63,819 nucleotides of DNA from Kibdelosporangium aridum. Lineage in GTDB: Bacteria > Actinomycetota > Actinomycetes > Mycobacteriales > Pseudonocardiaceae. The notes beneath the pieces were generated by a model that was not told where the DNA came from, ran no database searches, and worked only from the letters and a program-made list of their open reading frames with translations. This document shows positions 35,332-43,568 of this stretch, piece after piece; within the stretch, counting starts at the first letter, position 1; every line of letters starts with the position of its first letter. The stretch is from contig NZ_FWXV01000024.1 of the NCBI RefSeq assembly GCF_900176515.1, positions 1-63,819 on the forward strand, written 5' to 3'. The translations under genes and the position numbers were made by a program.

Positions 35332-37470
35332 TCACGTCCCGCACGGATCGGCGGCATTGATCAATCGCCACCCGGTTGTCGATGACCAGCGGTGGTGTTC
35401 TCGCCGGACAAGGTTGCGATGTTCGTCTGACAGGCTCGACGCCGCTGCGGTGATGGCGGTGTCTAGGTCGACGGACAGACCGGCGATCAGAGTATCTGCG
35501 ATAGCGCGGCAGGCTTCGTCGAGCTCATCGTGATCGGTATCGTGGATTTCAGTTCGGCGGAGCGCGTCAAGCATTTCGCCGAACAACCGGTATGCGGCGG
35601 ATTTGAGTATTCTTCGGACCGTTCGCACGGCCTGGTATGGGCCATCGCTCAGGATCTTCTCGATGGACTTGAGCGCGTAGTCCAGGGCGAAGTTCCGATC
35701 GATCCAGAGTTGCCCGTGCCGGGCCAGAACGCCGATGCGCCAGTCCGCGTATCGTGCCTCGACGCGCCCCATCAGGGGGTTGATCTCACCGGTGAGTCCA
35801 GCGGCCTTGGCCTTGTGGGTGTAGGCGGCGCCGACGAGGCATTCCATGCCAACGAGCATGTAGCTGACAGCGGAGTAGAACGGCTCGCCGAGGCTGTGCT
35901 CAGCGACGAACTGATCGTCGTGGATCCCATCGACGACTTCCTCCACGGCCAGTCCGGGCAGTGGTCTCAGCAAGAGATCGGTGCGACCTTGGAAGGCGAA
36001 GGTCTCGTGCAATTCCGTCTCGTTCATCAAGTGGTCGAACGTGATATAGGTGAACCGCGGTGGAACGCCGAGCGCGGTCAGGGTGCGGATGGCGAGGGCG
36101 TTCTGTTGCCCGGTGGTTTCCTTGTTGAATCTCTTGAGGACGCTGTCCACTCCGGACTCGATCCCGAACAGGCAGCGACGCAGGCCACGCGCGACGAGCG
36201 CCCGCCACATCAGTCCGCGCTCGACGTGCCAGTCTCGATCGCGGTCGAGCCGGACAACTTGATCGACTCGACAGCTCGTCTCCCACCAGAACCCCTTAGA
36301 GGCAAGGGTGTCGGCGACACGCAGTGCTCTGCTGACGGCCTCCGGTCCGTGACCGATGAACTCCTCGTCAACCAGGTACATGGTCTTGCTAGTGCTCGGA
36401 TGGCGGCCCATGATTGCGCTCATGTCGCCGAGGAGGGCGGGCAACCCATCGGGATGGGCTGCCGCCCATTGTCCTTTGTGACTTCGTGGGCAGAAGCTGC
36501 AATAGTTCGTGCAACCTCGTGTGGTTTCCAGCTGAGCGACTCCGTTGTGCTGCAGCGTGGCATCGAGCAGGTCCAACTCCGGCCAGATATCTATCTGCCG
36601 GCGATTGGCCACAGTGGCCGTCCGGCGAACCCTTCCATTGTCGGTCAGGAAGGCCACTCCGCGGACATTCTCGATGGGGATGTCGCCGTGCCAATGTTCA
36701 AGCAGGTCAGCGATGGTCGACTCGCCCGCGCCCCGACTGATGATCAGGGTGGGATAGCGGTCGAGCAGGACCTGTTCGTTGCGGGCGGTCAACGAACCAC
36801 CAGCAACTATCCATGGGGGCGTGGTCATGGTGTCCACCTCGTCCAGTAGTCGGGTGGCGAGGTCGTGCTGCCCAAACGTGATGGACACGCCCAGGATGTC
36901 TACGTCGCCTGCGTGCAGGCGCTCGATGATGTCGTCGAGCGTCGCACCCAGCTGCATGTCCATCAGCTTCACGGTGCCCACCAGGGTCCGGCGGGCTGCG
37001 CGGGCCAGGTCCGAGATCGCCAGCGGAAAGCGGGGCAGCGGGAAGTACTCAGGGTGGTATAGGGAGACCAGCAGAAGTCGTGGATTCATCAGCCTGTCCA
37101 GGCCGTCGTCTGTGATTGTGGCCGAAGCCCACCAGTCGCACGAGGAGCGCAGGATGATGCGGCCTCGCGTCCACTTCGGCCATTCAAAGGACGCCAATGG
37201 TCGTCCGGACAGGTCTACAACGACCCAGGGGGCGCTGAGACTCGACTCGATAAAGACCAAACGACGGTCTTGAGTGCCGGTGACAACGACCTTGTGTTCG
37301 TCGTCGAGTTCGGCAGCGACCACGTCGCGTATTTCGTTCGGCGACCACAGCGGCACCGAGTCAAAGCTCGCGCGCATCACGCGGTGTGGTGCTGCGGTCC
37401 GTACAGCGTGCGCGAGTCGATCGTGCGGTGATCGGTAGTCAGGTTGCATGGACAGCTCCACGGAGTACAT
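35332..37470 (-). CDS. Radical SAM protein with B12-binding-like N-terminal region
   Basis: A 712-residue protein. Residues about 130-260 form a Rossmann-type region like cobalamin-binding domains (RLLLVSLYHPEYFPLPRFPL, DILGVSITFGQHDLATRLLD, PWIVAGGSLTARNEQVL), but without the DxHxxG cobalt-ligand motif. The radical SAM cluster is Cys320, Cys324 and Cys327 (TTRGCTNYCSFCPR), followed by the barrel (YLVDEEFIG, GIESGVDSVLKRFNKETTGQ). The C-terminal 150 residues are helical and unassigned. Start is ATG 37470 or 37449. It heads an operon with the reductase and the CYTH protein. Confidence 0.9.
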   Translation of the reverse strand: MYSVELSMQPDYRSPHDRLAHAVRTAAPHRVMRASFDSVPLWSPNEIRDVVAAELDDEHKVVVTGTQDRRLVFIESSLSAPWVVVDLSGRPLASFEWPKWTRGRIILRSSCDWWASATITDDGLDRLMNPRLLLVSLYHPEYFPLPRFPLAISDLARAARRTLVGTVKLMDMQLGATLDDIIERLHAGDVDILGVSITFGQHDLATRLLDEVDTMTTPPWIVAGGSLTARNEQVLLDRYPTLIISRGAGESTIADLLEHWHGDIPIENVRGVAFLTDNGRVRRTATVANRRQIDIWPELDLLDATLQHNGVAQLETTRGCTNYCSFCPRSHKGQWAAAHPDGLPALLGDMSAIMGRHPSTSKTMYLVDEEFIGHGPEAVSRALRVADTLASKGFWWETSCRVDQVVRLDRDRDWHVERGLMWRALVARGLRRCLFGIESGVDSVLKRFNKETTGQQNALAIRTLTALGVPPRFTYITFDHLMNETELHETFAFQGRTDLLLRPLPGLAVEEVVDGIHDDQFVAEHSLGEPFYSAVSYMLVGMECLVGAAYTHKAKAAGLTGEINPLMGRVEARYADWRIGVLARHGQLWIDRNFALDYALKSIEKILSDGPYQAVRTVRRILKSAAYRLFGEMLDALRRTEIHDTDHDELDEACRAIADTLIAGLSVDLDTAITAAASSLSDEHRNLVRREHHRWSSTTGWRLINAADPCGT

Positions 37471-37516
37471 GAGGGCGTGCTGGAGCGCAACATCGCTCGA
37501 TGTGTGAACCGGGAGG

Positions 37517-37554
37517 CGGGGAACGCGCGTGGGCGGGCGGTGGCGCGTTCCCCG
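37517..37554. terminator. Hairpin terminator between small Zn protein and radical SAM operon
   Basis: CGGGGAACGCGC (37517-37528) and GCGCGTTCCCCG (37543-37554) form a perfect 12-bp stem with a 14-nt loop, starting 4 nt after the stop of the minus-strand gene at 37559. It should separate that gene from the radical SAM operon. Confidence 0.7.
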
Positions 37555-37558
37555 CGCT

Positions 37559-37888
37559 CTATGGCGCCGAGATCGGCGATGGACCGATGAGACGAGTTCC
37601 GCTCTGCCTGGAGGCGGGCCAGATGAGTAGGTGTCGGTGCGCGATCACCCATACAGGACACGGGAATCCCCGTTTTCGCCACCATCGTGTGCGGCAACTC
37701 GAACACTGACCTTGGTGATCGGGCTGGTGCAAGCGCAGAATGTCGCGAATCACGGACGTGAGATTCCTGGTCTCGGTTTCCGCAAGCGCAGCACGCACGG
37801 CGATGTCGTCTTCGACAGCGAGTCTGTCCAGAAAGTCCAAGCGGTCGATGACGCCGTCCTGCAACACATTGGTCAGAACCTCGTCCAT
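37559..37888 (-). CDS. Small protein with C-terminal zinc finger
   Basis: A 109-residue protein: a helical first half (MDEVLTNVLQDGVIDRLDFL, AETETRNLTSVIRDILRLH) and a Cys cluster (GQCSSCRTRWWRKRGFPCPV) typical of small conserved proteins encoded next to XRE regulators in actinomycetes. A GGGGG purine run precedes ATG 37888. It is divergent from the XRE-TPR gene at 38084. It was considered as a RiPP precursor for the radical SAM enzyme, but the zinc finger argues against that. Confidence 0.7.
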   Translation of the reverse strand: MDEVLTNVLQDGVIDRLDFLDRLAVEDDIAVRAALAETETRNLTSVIRDILRLHQPDHQGQCSSCRTRWWRKRGFPCPVWVIAHRHLLIWPASRQSGTRLIGPSPISAP

Positions 37889-38083
37889 GGTTACCCCCGA
37901 TCGAGCGCTGGCTTTCGCGGGCGGCTTCGATACTGTGTGGTGTGCGGTGTCGCTTTTCGTACACAACCGGAGGCGCTGCCGTGAAACCACCGCAGGAATG
38001 CCACGGTTTCGCCACATCGATGCCACATCGATAGGCGTGGCCAGCGGATTCCTGAGCGGACGGATGTGGTGGGGAGGCTCGAG

Positions 38084-39358
38084 ATGGCGCCCAAACGTGA
38101 GGGATTGGCCCAGCGCCGCAAAGCTCGGGGTCTGACACAGGAAGCGTTGGCTGACAAACTAGGCGTCGGCCGTTATACGGTGCAGAGGTGGGAAGCTGGA
38201 CTGACCGAACCGCAGCCGTGGCTTCGGCCGCGGTTGGCCAAGGAGCTGGATGTCTCCTGCGAGCGGCTCGACTACCTGCTCTCCGGCGGAGAGACTGATG
38301 ACGTTGACCTCGCACCCGTCCGCGTGTGCGGCCACGATCAGCCGGAGAGCGACGAGATGAGACGCCGCGAACTGCTTCGCTTGTTCAGCACGGTCGGCAC
38401 CCTCGCGGCCCTGCCAGCCATCGACCCCGACCGGACGGCCTACGCCGCTGAGCACCCCAGCCACCTCGACCTGGCAACCCTGGACGAGTACGCGCAACTG
38501 AACGGCCAGCTCTGGCAGACGTTCCTGCTCGCTCCGTCGAAGGGCGACGCGATGCCGCTGGTTCGCCACCAGCTAGACATCCTGTGCACTGGGCTGAAAC
38601 ACCAGCAGGACGACATCGTTCGGCAGCGCCTGCTCGCACTCACCGCCGACCTGCTCCAACTCGCTGGCGAGATTTACTTCGATGCGAACGCCTACACCGA
38701 CGCCGCGCATAGCTACACCCTCGCGGCCGACGCGAGCAAAACTGCCCAGGACTACGACCTCTGGGCCTGCGCGATGGTCCGGCATTCGTTCGTCGCCCTC
38801 TATGACCGGCAGTTTGCCGACGCGGCACCTATGCTCGATCTCGCGGCCGCAGTTGCCGAACGTGGCGACCGCAGCCTCTCCACCCGGCATTGGGTCTCGG
38901 TCGTCCACGCACATGCCTTCGCCGGCCTCGGCGACCACGCCGCCTGCGAACGCGCACTCGACCAGGCTGAACAAGTCCGGCAGCTCGACGGGACCGTTCA
39001 CAACGGCGGCTGGCTGCGCTTCGACGGCGCCCGCCTCGCCGAGGAACGTGGCGCCTGCTACGTCACGCTCGGCCGCCACGACCTCGCCGAAACCGTCCTC
39101 AACGACGCCCTCACGCACCGGCTGACCACTCGCCGCCGGGCCACCGTGCTCACTGACCTCGCGATGATCGGTGTTCACCGCCGTGATCCCGACAAAGTCG
39201 CGACATACGCTCAGACCGCTTTGAACCTGGCTCGCAGGACCCGCTCGGGCGTGATCGCCCGCAAACTCCAAGCGTTGCAGCCCAAACTGGCGCCACTGCT
39301 GGCTGACAAGCAGGTGCATAAGATCCACACCGAGATCGCCGAGCTGGCCACCGTCTGA
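38084..39358 (+). CDS. XRE-family regulator with TPR-like C-terminal domain
   Basis: A 424-residue protein. HTH LAQRRKARGLTQEALADKLG, VGRYTVQRWEAGLTEPQPWL; then a motif often seen in this group (RRRELLRLFSTVGTLAALP) and TPR-like repeats (YTDAAHSYTLAADASKTAQD, GDHAACERALDQAEQVRQLD, HDLAETVLNDALTHR). ATG 38084 is chosen over 38066 because MAPKREGLAQRR is the usual start. It is a paralogue of 32037-33230; the pair brackets the Nudix-CYTH-AKR-radical SAM genes. Confidence 0.88.
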   Translation: MAPKREGLAQRRKARGLTQEALADKLGVGRYTVQRWEAGLTEPQPWLRPRLAKELDVSCERLDYLLSGGETDDVDLAPVRVCGHDQPESDEMRRRELLRLFSTVGTLAALPAIDPDRTAYAAEHPSHLDLATLDEYAQLNGQLWQTFLLAPSKGDAMPLVRHQLDILCTGLKHQQDDIVRQRLLALTADLLQLAGEIYFDANAYTDAAHSYTLAADASKTAQDYDLWACAMVRHSFVALYDRQFADAAPMLDLAAAVAERGDRSLSTRHWVSVVHAHAFAGLGDHAACERALDQAEQVRQLDGTVHNGGWLRFDGARLAEERGACYVTLGRHDLAETVLNDALTHRLTTRRRATVLTDLAMIGVHRRDPDKVATYAQTALNLARRTRSGVIARKLQALQPKLAPLLADKQVHKIHTEIAELATV

Positions 39359-39373
39359 CCCCAAGGAGAGCCA

Positions 39374-39733
39374 TTGCAGGTCGAAAAAGGACGCGTCTTC
39401 CGCGAGGCTTGGATCGCAGGCGTCACGAAGTACTACCCCGGCCAGCCCAAGGCCAGCTACATCACCCCGTGGGACGACACCCCCGACTGGGAACGCGCTA
39501 GCGCCGCCGCCGTCTACGAGCAAGTCCGCGCCTTCATCGAAGCCAGCGACGGCAACACCAGCAAGCTCACTCGCGAACAAAAGGGCCGCTTCGTCGCCAC
39601 CTGCTGGATCGCCCAGATCTACAAGCACATCCCCGATCCCAAACCGGGCTACGTGGCGGACTGGGCCGACATGCCTGAATGGCAGCGTCAAACCGACTCC
39701 GACATCTTCGAACGCATCGAGCAAGAGCTTTAA
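39374..39733 (+). CDS. Hypothetical protein made of two internal repeats
   Basis: A 119-residue protein from TTG 39374 (AAGGAGAG just upstream). The two halves are homologous: FREAWIAGVTKYYPGQPKAS with YITPWDDTPDWER, and FVATCWIAQIYKHIPDPKPG with YVADWADMPEWQR, each followed by a helix (VYEQVRAFIE and IFERIEQEL). It lies 15 nt after the XRE-TPR gene and is probably cotranscribed. No named family is recognised. Confidence 0.7.
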   Translation: MQVEKGRVFREAWIAGVTKYYPGQPKASYITPWDDTPDWERASAAAVYEQVRAFIEASDGNTSKLTREQKGRFVATCWIAQIYKHIPDPKPGYVADWADMPEWQRQTDSDIFERIEQEL

Positions 39734-39848
39734 ACCATCGCTTACTCCCGCACGCGGAATTCACAAGGCAGTGTTTACTCAGAGGGTTCGCTGATTCTAT
39801 TGCTGCGATGAACGGCCATGCCAGCGTGGCCCTGCGAGTGAGCTTGGT

Positions 39849-39872
39849 GGTGGCCGACCGAGGTCGGCCACC
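39849..39872. terminator. Hairpin terminator
   Basis: GGTGGCCGACC (39849-39859) and GGTCGGCCACC (39862-39872) are perfectly complementary, with the innermost pairs opening to form the loop, followed by a T-rich run (CTTCCTTCTGCTTTCC). It ends the XRE-TPR/repeat-protein transcript. The rest of 39734-40086 holds nothing recognisable. Confidence 0.75.
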
Positions 39873-40086
39873 GAGTGCTTCCTTCTGCTTTCCTGTCGCG
39901 CCGACCGGTTACAAGACCTGGTCTACACCCAGGTCAGCCAGTGAGTGCAAGGTGACTTGGCCGGTGAGGGTGTACTCAGTCGGTGCGGAATCACCCGGTT
40001 GGTGGGCCGTATTGAGAATCCGGTAGCCGACTCCTGTCGCTTGGGAATCGGTATCGTGGTAATAGTTTGGTGTGGGCGCTCGTGAG

Positions 40087-40464
40087 ATGCCGTACGGGCA
40101 AGGGATTTATCACGCAATCGTCTTTGTCAGAGGGCGATGGACCATTGCTGCGATGGCCGCACTGGCGACAGGAGAGCGGCAATTCAACGAGCTGCGCGCG
40201 GCGATCAATGAATCAGGGGAGTGGGCAGGCAAGCAGTTGACTCCCCGGGTGTTGACGGACACGCTGCAGCGGGCCCAGAAGGACGGTTTGATCGATCGGC
40301 ACCGGGAAACCCCGTCGGGACGACGCGAGGACACCGGTCAGTTCGCCGCGGTGGTGTACCGCTTGACACCGATGGGTCGATCGTTGTTGCAGTCGTTGCG
40401 GCCACTGGCTGATTGGGCACAGCGACACCACGACAAGCTGCCGGGCGTGGACGCGGGTGCTTAG
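40087..40464 (+). CDS. HxlR-family transcriptional regulator
   Basis: A 125-residue winged-helix protein of the HxlR type: IVFVRGRWTIAAMAALATGE, FNELRAAINESGEWAGKQLT, PRVLTDTLQRAQKDGLIDRH and YRLTPMGRSLLQSLRPLADW. The redox-active N-terminal Cys found in some members is absent. Start 40087 or 40072. Its stop overlaps the stop of the convergent MFS-GGDEF gene by four bases. Confidence 0.85.
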   Translation: MPYGQGIYHAIVFVRGRWTIAAMAALATGERQFNELRAAINESGEWAGKQLTPRVLTDTLQRAQKDGLIDRHRETPSGRREDTGQFAAVVYRLTPMGRSLLQSLRPLADWAQRHHDKLPGVDAGA

Positions 40465-43112
40465 ACCATTTCGACGGTTCGGACTCGGTCGCGACCGGAG
40501 TTCTTTGCCGCGAACAGGCAGTTGTCGGCTGTCATGAGTACGTCGTCGAGGGTCGTGCCGGCGGTGGGGTAGGCCGCAGCCCCGATCGACACGCTGAGTC
40601 CGCGGAGCGGCTCGGTGCATCCGCTCGGTGTGACCTCGAGGTCGCGGATTCCTTGGCAGATGCGTTCGGCGACGATGAGCAACTGGTTGCTGGTGGTCTC
40701 GGGGAGCAGGACGACGAACTCTTCTCCGCCGAACCGGCCGCATAGGTCGTAGCTGCGGGTGTTCTGTTTCAGTGCATCGGCGACGGCTTGCAGTGCTTCG
40801 TCGCCGGCAAGGTGGCCGTATTCGTTGTTGACCTGCCGGAAATGGTCGATGTCGATCATGAGGACGCCGAACACGGTGCTGTTGCGTTGGGAACGCTCGA
40901 GTTCCTTCTCGGCCAGAGCACGCCACGAGGTCATGTTGAGCAGGCCGGTCTTGCTGTCGGTCGTGGCCGCGTGTTCGTACTGGCGGATCAAGACGCTGCG
41001 GTGCAGCGCGTAGAGCGGCAGGAACACCAGGAACGTGAACCACGGGCTGATCAGAAGGAGCAGGGCTGTCAGCCCGCCCATGCACAGCGTGGCCAGTTCG
41101 AGCACGTTCTCGTTGAGGCGGCCGAGCAATTGCTGGATGGACCGGTCTGTACGGAGCAGCGCGATGACGGCCGCGAGGATTGCCGAGTTGACAACGAAGT
41201 AGACCGCGATGATCGCGCCGAGCCACAACGCGTTGATCGCGGTGAAGGCCATGGTGTTGAACGGCTGGAGAGGCGACAGTTGGGCGAACCAGAACGAGAT
41301 GTAGCAGCTGAGCAGGACGTTCGCGATGTTGAACAGGACGCGGAACGTGTGCATCCCTGCCATCTTCCGCCAGATCCGCAGCCACAGGTGCGCGTACAGC
41401 ACGATGACCACGGCCGCAGTAAGCGCTGGCGGGAGCAGCAACACCGCAGAGAAGGTCCATACCGAGCTGAGGTTCACGTGCGGGGTGTCGGAGAAATGCC
41501 TGCGCATACGTTCGACGCGGAGGGACATCTCCGCGGCGAGCAGGCCGAGGCCGACCAGGATCGTCGAAGCCAGGACGTCATCGCGGCTGGGATCGAGGGC
41601 GACGCCGACGAAAATCGTCGCAGCCACGGCGACGAGATCGATTCCGATGATGAGGATCGCGGCAGGGCGCGGCCGGGTCCATAGCCTCCAATGGGTGAAT
41701 TGGGTGACCTGCAGTAACGACCTCCTGGTAGAGGGGTACTCACCAACAGGATTCGCACGCATACTGGCTGAGCTTCCTTTGCCAGGTGGTGCTCCCGTGC
41801 CAGCGTCCTCACCGGTGGCAGCCGGGGTGCCGTGACCGCGCCGACCCCAGGAGGACGCTATGCGAAACAAGGAGCTCTGACGTTCCTCATTGTTTTCAGG
41901 TGGCCGCTGCTCGCCTGCGTGCGCTGTGCGCAGGCGAGGGCGGTAGTAGACAGTGATGGCGAGAACCAGCACCGCGCCGAGCGCTCCCGCGATAGCGACT
42001 GAAGCAAACACGCTGACCTGTTCGGCGAGAACACCACCGCCAAGTATCGCGATGCCTTGCGACGCGTAGAGGCAGGTGTTGAGGCGTCCGAGGACGGTGC
42101 CGCGGCGATGGTTCGGCACGTTGGCGACGACATACGGCTGCATGCGCACGAGGTACAAGGTGGACAGTGCGCCGGAGACCGCCCACAACAGGGCGGAAAC
42201 CACTAGCCCGGGCCGGGCAATACACGCCACCAGGGGAAGTCCACTTGCGAATGCGGGAATCAGCAACGAGTTCAACGTGGGCGAAACTGCTCGCCTGGCC
42301 GCGATCCACGCGCCCAGGACGCTCCCCAGTGGATCGGCCGCCATCAAGATGCCCACAGCGAACGCCGCTGAACCAAGCGCACCGGCGTACGGAGCAGCCA
42401 GTCCTTCCGGTACAACGAACAGACCTGTGAGGCCAACGATCAGGTAGACCGGCACCAGGGAGGAGCGCTTCGCGGGTTCTGGTTGGTCGGCTCCTGCCTT
42501 GTCGACGCGTCCAGCACGAGCACTCGCGCGAGCGCGGACGCATGTGCCAACGAGCACCGCACTGACGATGAAGGTGGTCGCGTTGACGAGCAGCACAAGC
42601 TGAGGCGTCAACGCAGCTACGGCAATGCCGCCGAGAGCGAAACCGGCGATCTGGGCTGTTTGGATGCCGACCTGTCGTAGGGCCACACCGGCCTGGTAGG
42701 CACGCTCGCCAAGTACGTCAGGAAGCAGTGAAAGCTGAGCAGCCTTGAACGGCGCGGACGCCAGCGTGAGAACGCCGATCAGAATCCAGAGGACGGGCAG
42801 TGGTAGATCGGGGAGCGCCATCGCGCCCGCGAGCGCGGCGCGCGTCAGGTCTGTCAGGACGATGACTCGGCGCCGCGGAAACCGGTCGGCCAAGCCGGAC
42901 AACAGAAGTCCGCCGAGCAGGGCTGGTACGAAAGTCAACGCGTACGTCAGTCCGGTGAGCAATGCGGAGGAAGTCTGCGCGAACACCAGCAGGGACAACG
43001 CCACTCGCGCCAGCTGGTCACCCAGAACCGACAGCAGCTCAGCAGACCACAACGCCCGGAACTCGTCCAGGCGCCACAGCTGTCCAAATTTCACCTGCCC
43101 CGGATCTGTCAT
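40461..43112 (-). CDS. MFS transporter fused to a membrane GGDEF diguanylate cyclase
   Basis: A continuous 883-residue frame. Residues about 8-415 are an MFS transporter (FRALWSAELLSVLGDQLARV, LADRFPRRRVIVLTDLTRAA, NHRRGTVLGRLNTCLYASQG). A hydrophilic linker (about 415-490) is followed by a second membrane bundle (about 500-690) and a GGDEF domain with GGEEF at about 795-799. The inhibitory I-site RSYD lies five residues before it, so the cyclase looks active. GGAGG precedes ATG 43112. An internal ATG with a weak GGAAG (41760-41762; MRANPVGEYPSTRR) could start a separate cyclase. No stop or frame break separates the halves. Confidence 0.85.
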   Translation of the reverse strand: MTDPGQVKFGQLWRLDEFRALWSAELLSVLGDQLARVALSLLVFAQTSSALLTGLTYALTFVPALLGGLLLSGLADRFPRRRVIVLTDLTRAALAGAMALPDLPLPVLWILIGVLTLASAPFKAAQLSLLPDVLGERAYQAGVALRQVGIQTAQIAGFALGGIAVAALTPQLVLLVNATTFIVSAVLVGTCVRARASARAGRVDKAGADQPEPAKRSSLVPVYLIVGLTGLFVVPEGLAAPYAGALGSAAFAVGILMAADPLGSVLGAWIAARRAVSPTLNSLLIPAFASGLPLVACIARPGLVVSALLWAVSGALSTLYLVRMQPYVVANVPNHRRGTVLGRLNTCLYASQGIAILGGGVLAEQVSVFASVAIAGALGAVLVLAITVYYRPRLRTAHAGEQRPPENNEERQSSLFRIASSWGRRGHGTPAATGEDAGTGAPPGKGSSASMRANPVGEYPSTRRSLLQVTQFTHWRLWTRPRPAAILIIGIDLVAVAATIFVGVALDPSRDDVLASTILVGLGLLAAEMSLRVERMRRHFSDTPHVNLSSVWTFSAVLLLPPALTAAVVIVLYAHLWLRIWRKMAGMHTFRVLFNIANVLLSCYISFWFAQLSPLQPFNTMAFTAINALWLGAIIAVYFVVNSAILAAVIALLRTDRSIQQLLGRLNENVLELATLCMGGLTALLLLISPWFTFLVFLPLYALHRSVLIRQYEHAATTDSKTGLLNMTSWRALAEKELERSQRNSTVFGVLMIDIDHFRQVNNEYGHLAGDEALQAVADALKQNTRSYDLCGRFGGEEFVVLLPETTSNQLLIVAERICQGIRDLEVTPSGCTEPLRGLSVSIGAAAYPTAGTTLDDVLMTADNCLFAAKNSGRDRVRTVEMV

Positions 43113-43568
43113 CGCCTTGACCTCCCCTGCGCGCACAACCAGCCTGACCAGGGATGACGTACCTCCAGGCTGACCACGGTAAGCCGGAAAACGACAGAAT
43201 CGGCCGGTAATTCGGCAATTCACCACATCGTAGTAGCATGATTACGCTAGGTCACGACGTGCCGTGGATGCTTGAGTTGTTTGACGGCCAATTGGTCTGC
43301 TCGCTGCGTTGGATCTGCCAGTAGGCACGCGGCCACGGCGCCGTCCTCAAGGGACAGTGGTCGGCGTGTCGGGCATTCTTCACTCAGCGTTACTCCAGAG
43401 CGCCCCTGCACCGTCGCGACGGCTGTCCTCCGATCGAGTGATCGTGGTCCGACTGAGGACGAGCTCACCGGCCTGACGTCCTTGTGCTTACTGGCATGTC
43501 CCCGAGTAGATCTTCGATGTGCAATACCCGAGGTTGCAGTCGATCGCTGCTACAAGGATGGGCATCTC

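Noticed and set aside
37559..37888. RiPP precursor peptide for the radical SAM enzyme
   Set aside because: The small protein has a zinc-finger-like Cys cluster and a folded-looking helical half, and a strong terminator separates it from the radical SAM gene.
41740..41900. c-di-GMP or similar riboswitch in the MFS-GGDEF linker region
   Set aside because: The GGCAAAG segment superficially recalls GEMM, but the order and conserved core do not match, and the region is continuous coding sequence.
43272..43568. N-terminal extension of the BTAD regulator
   Set aside because: The extra 99 codons are Ser/Arg/Cys-rich without the helices expected, and the recognisable protein starts at 43569.
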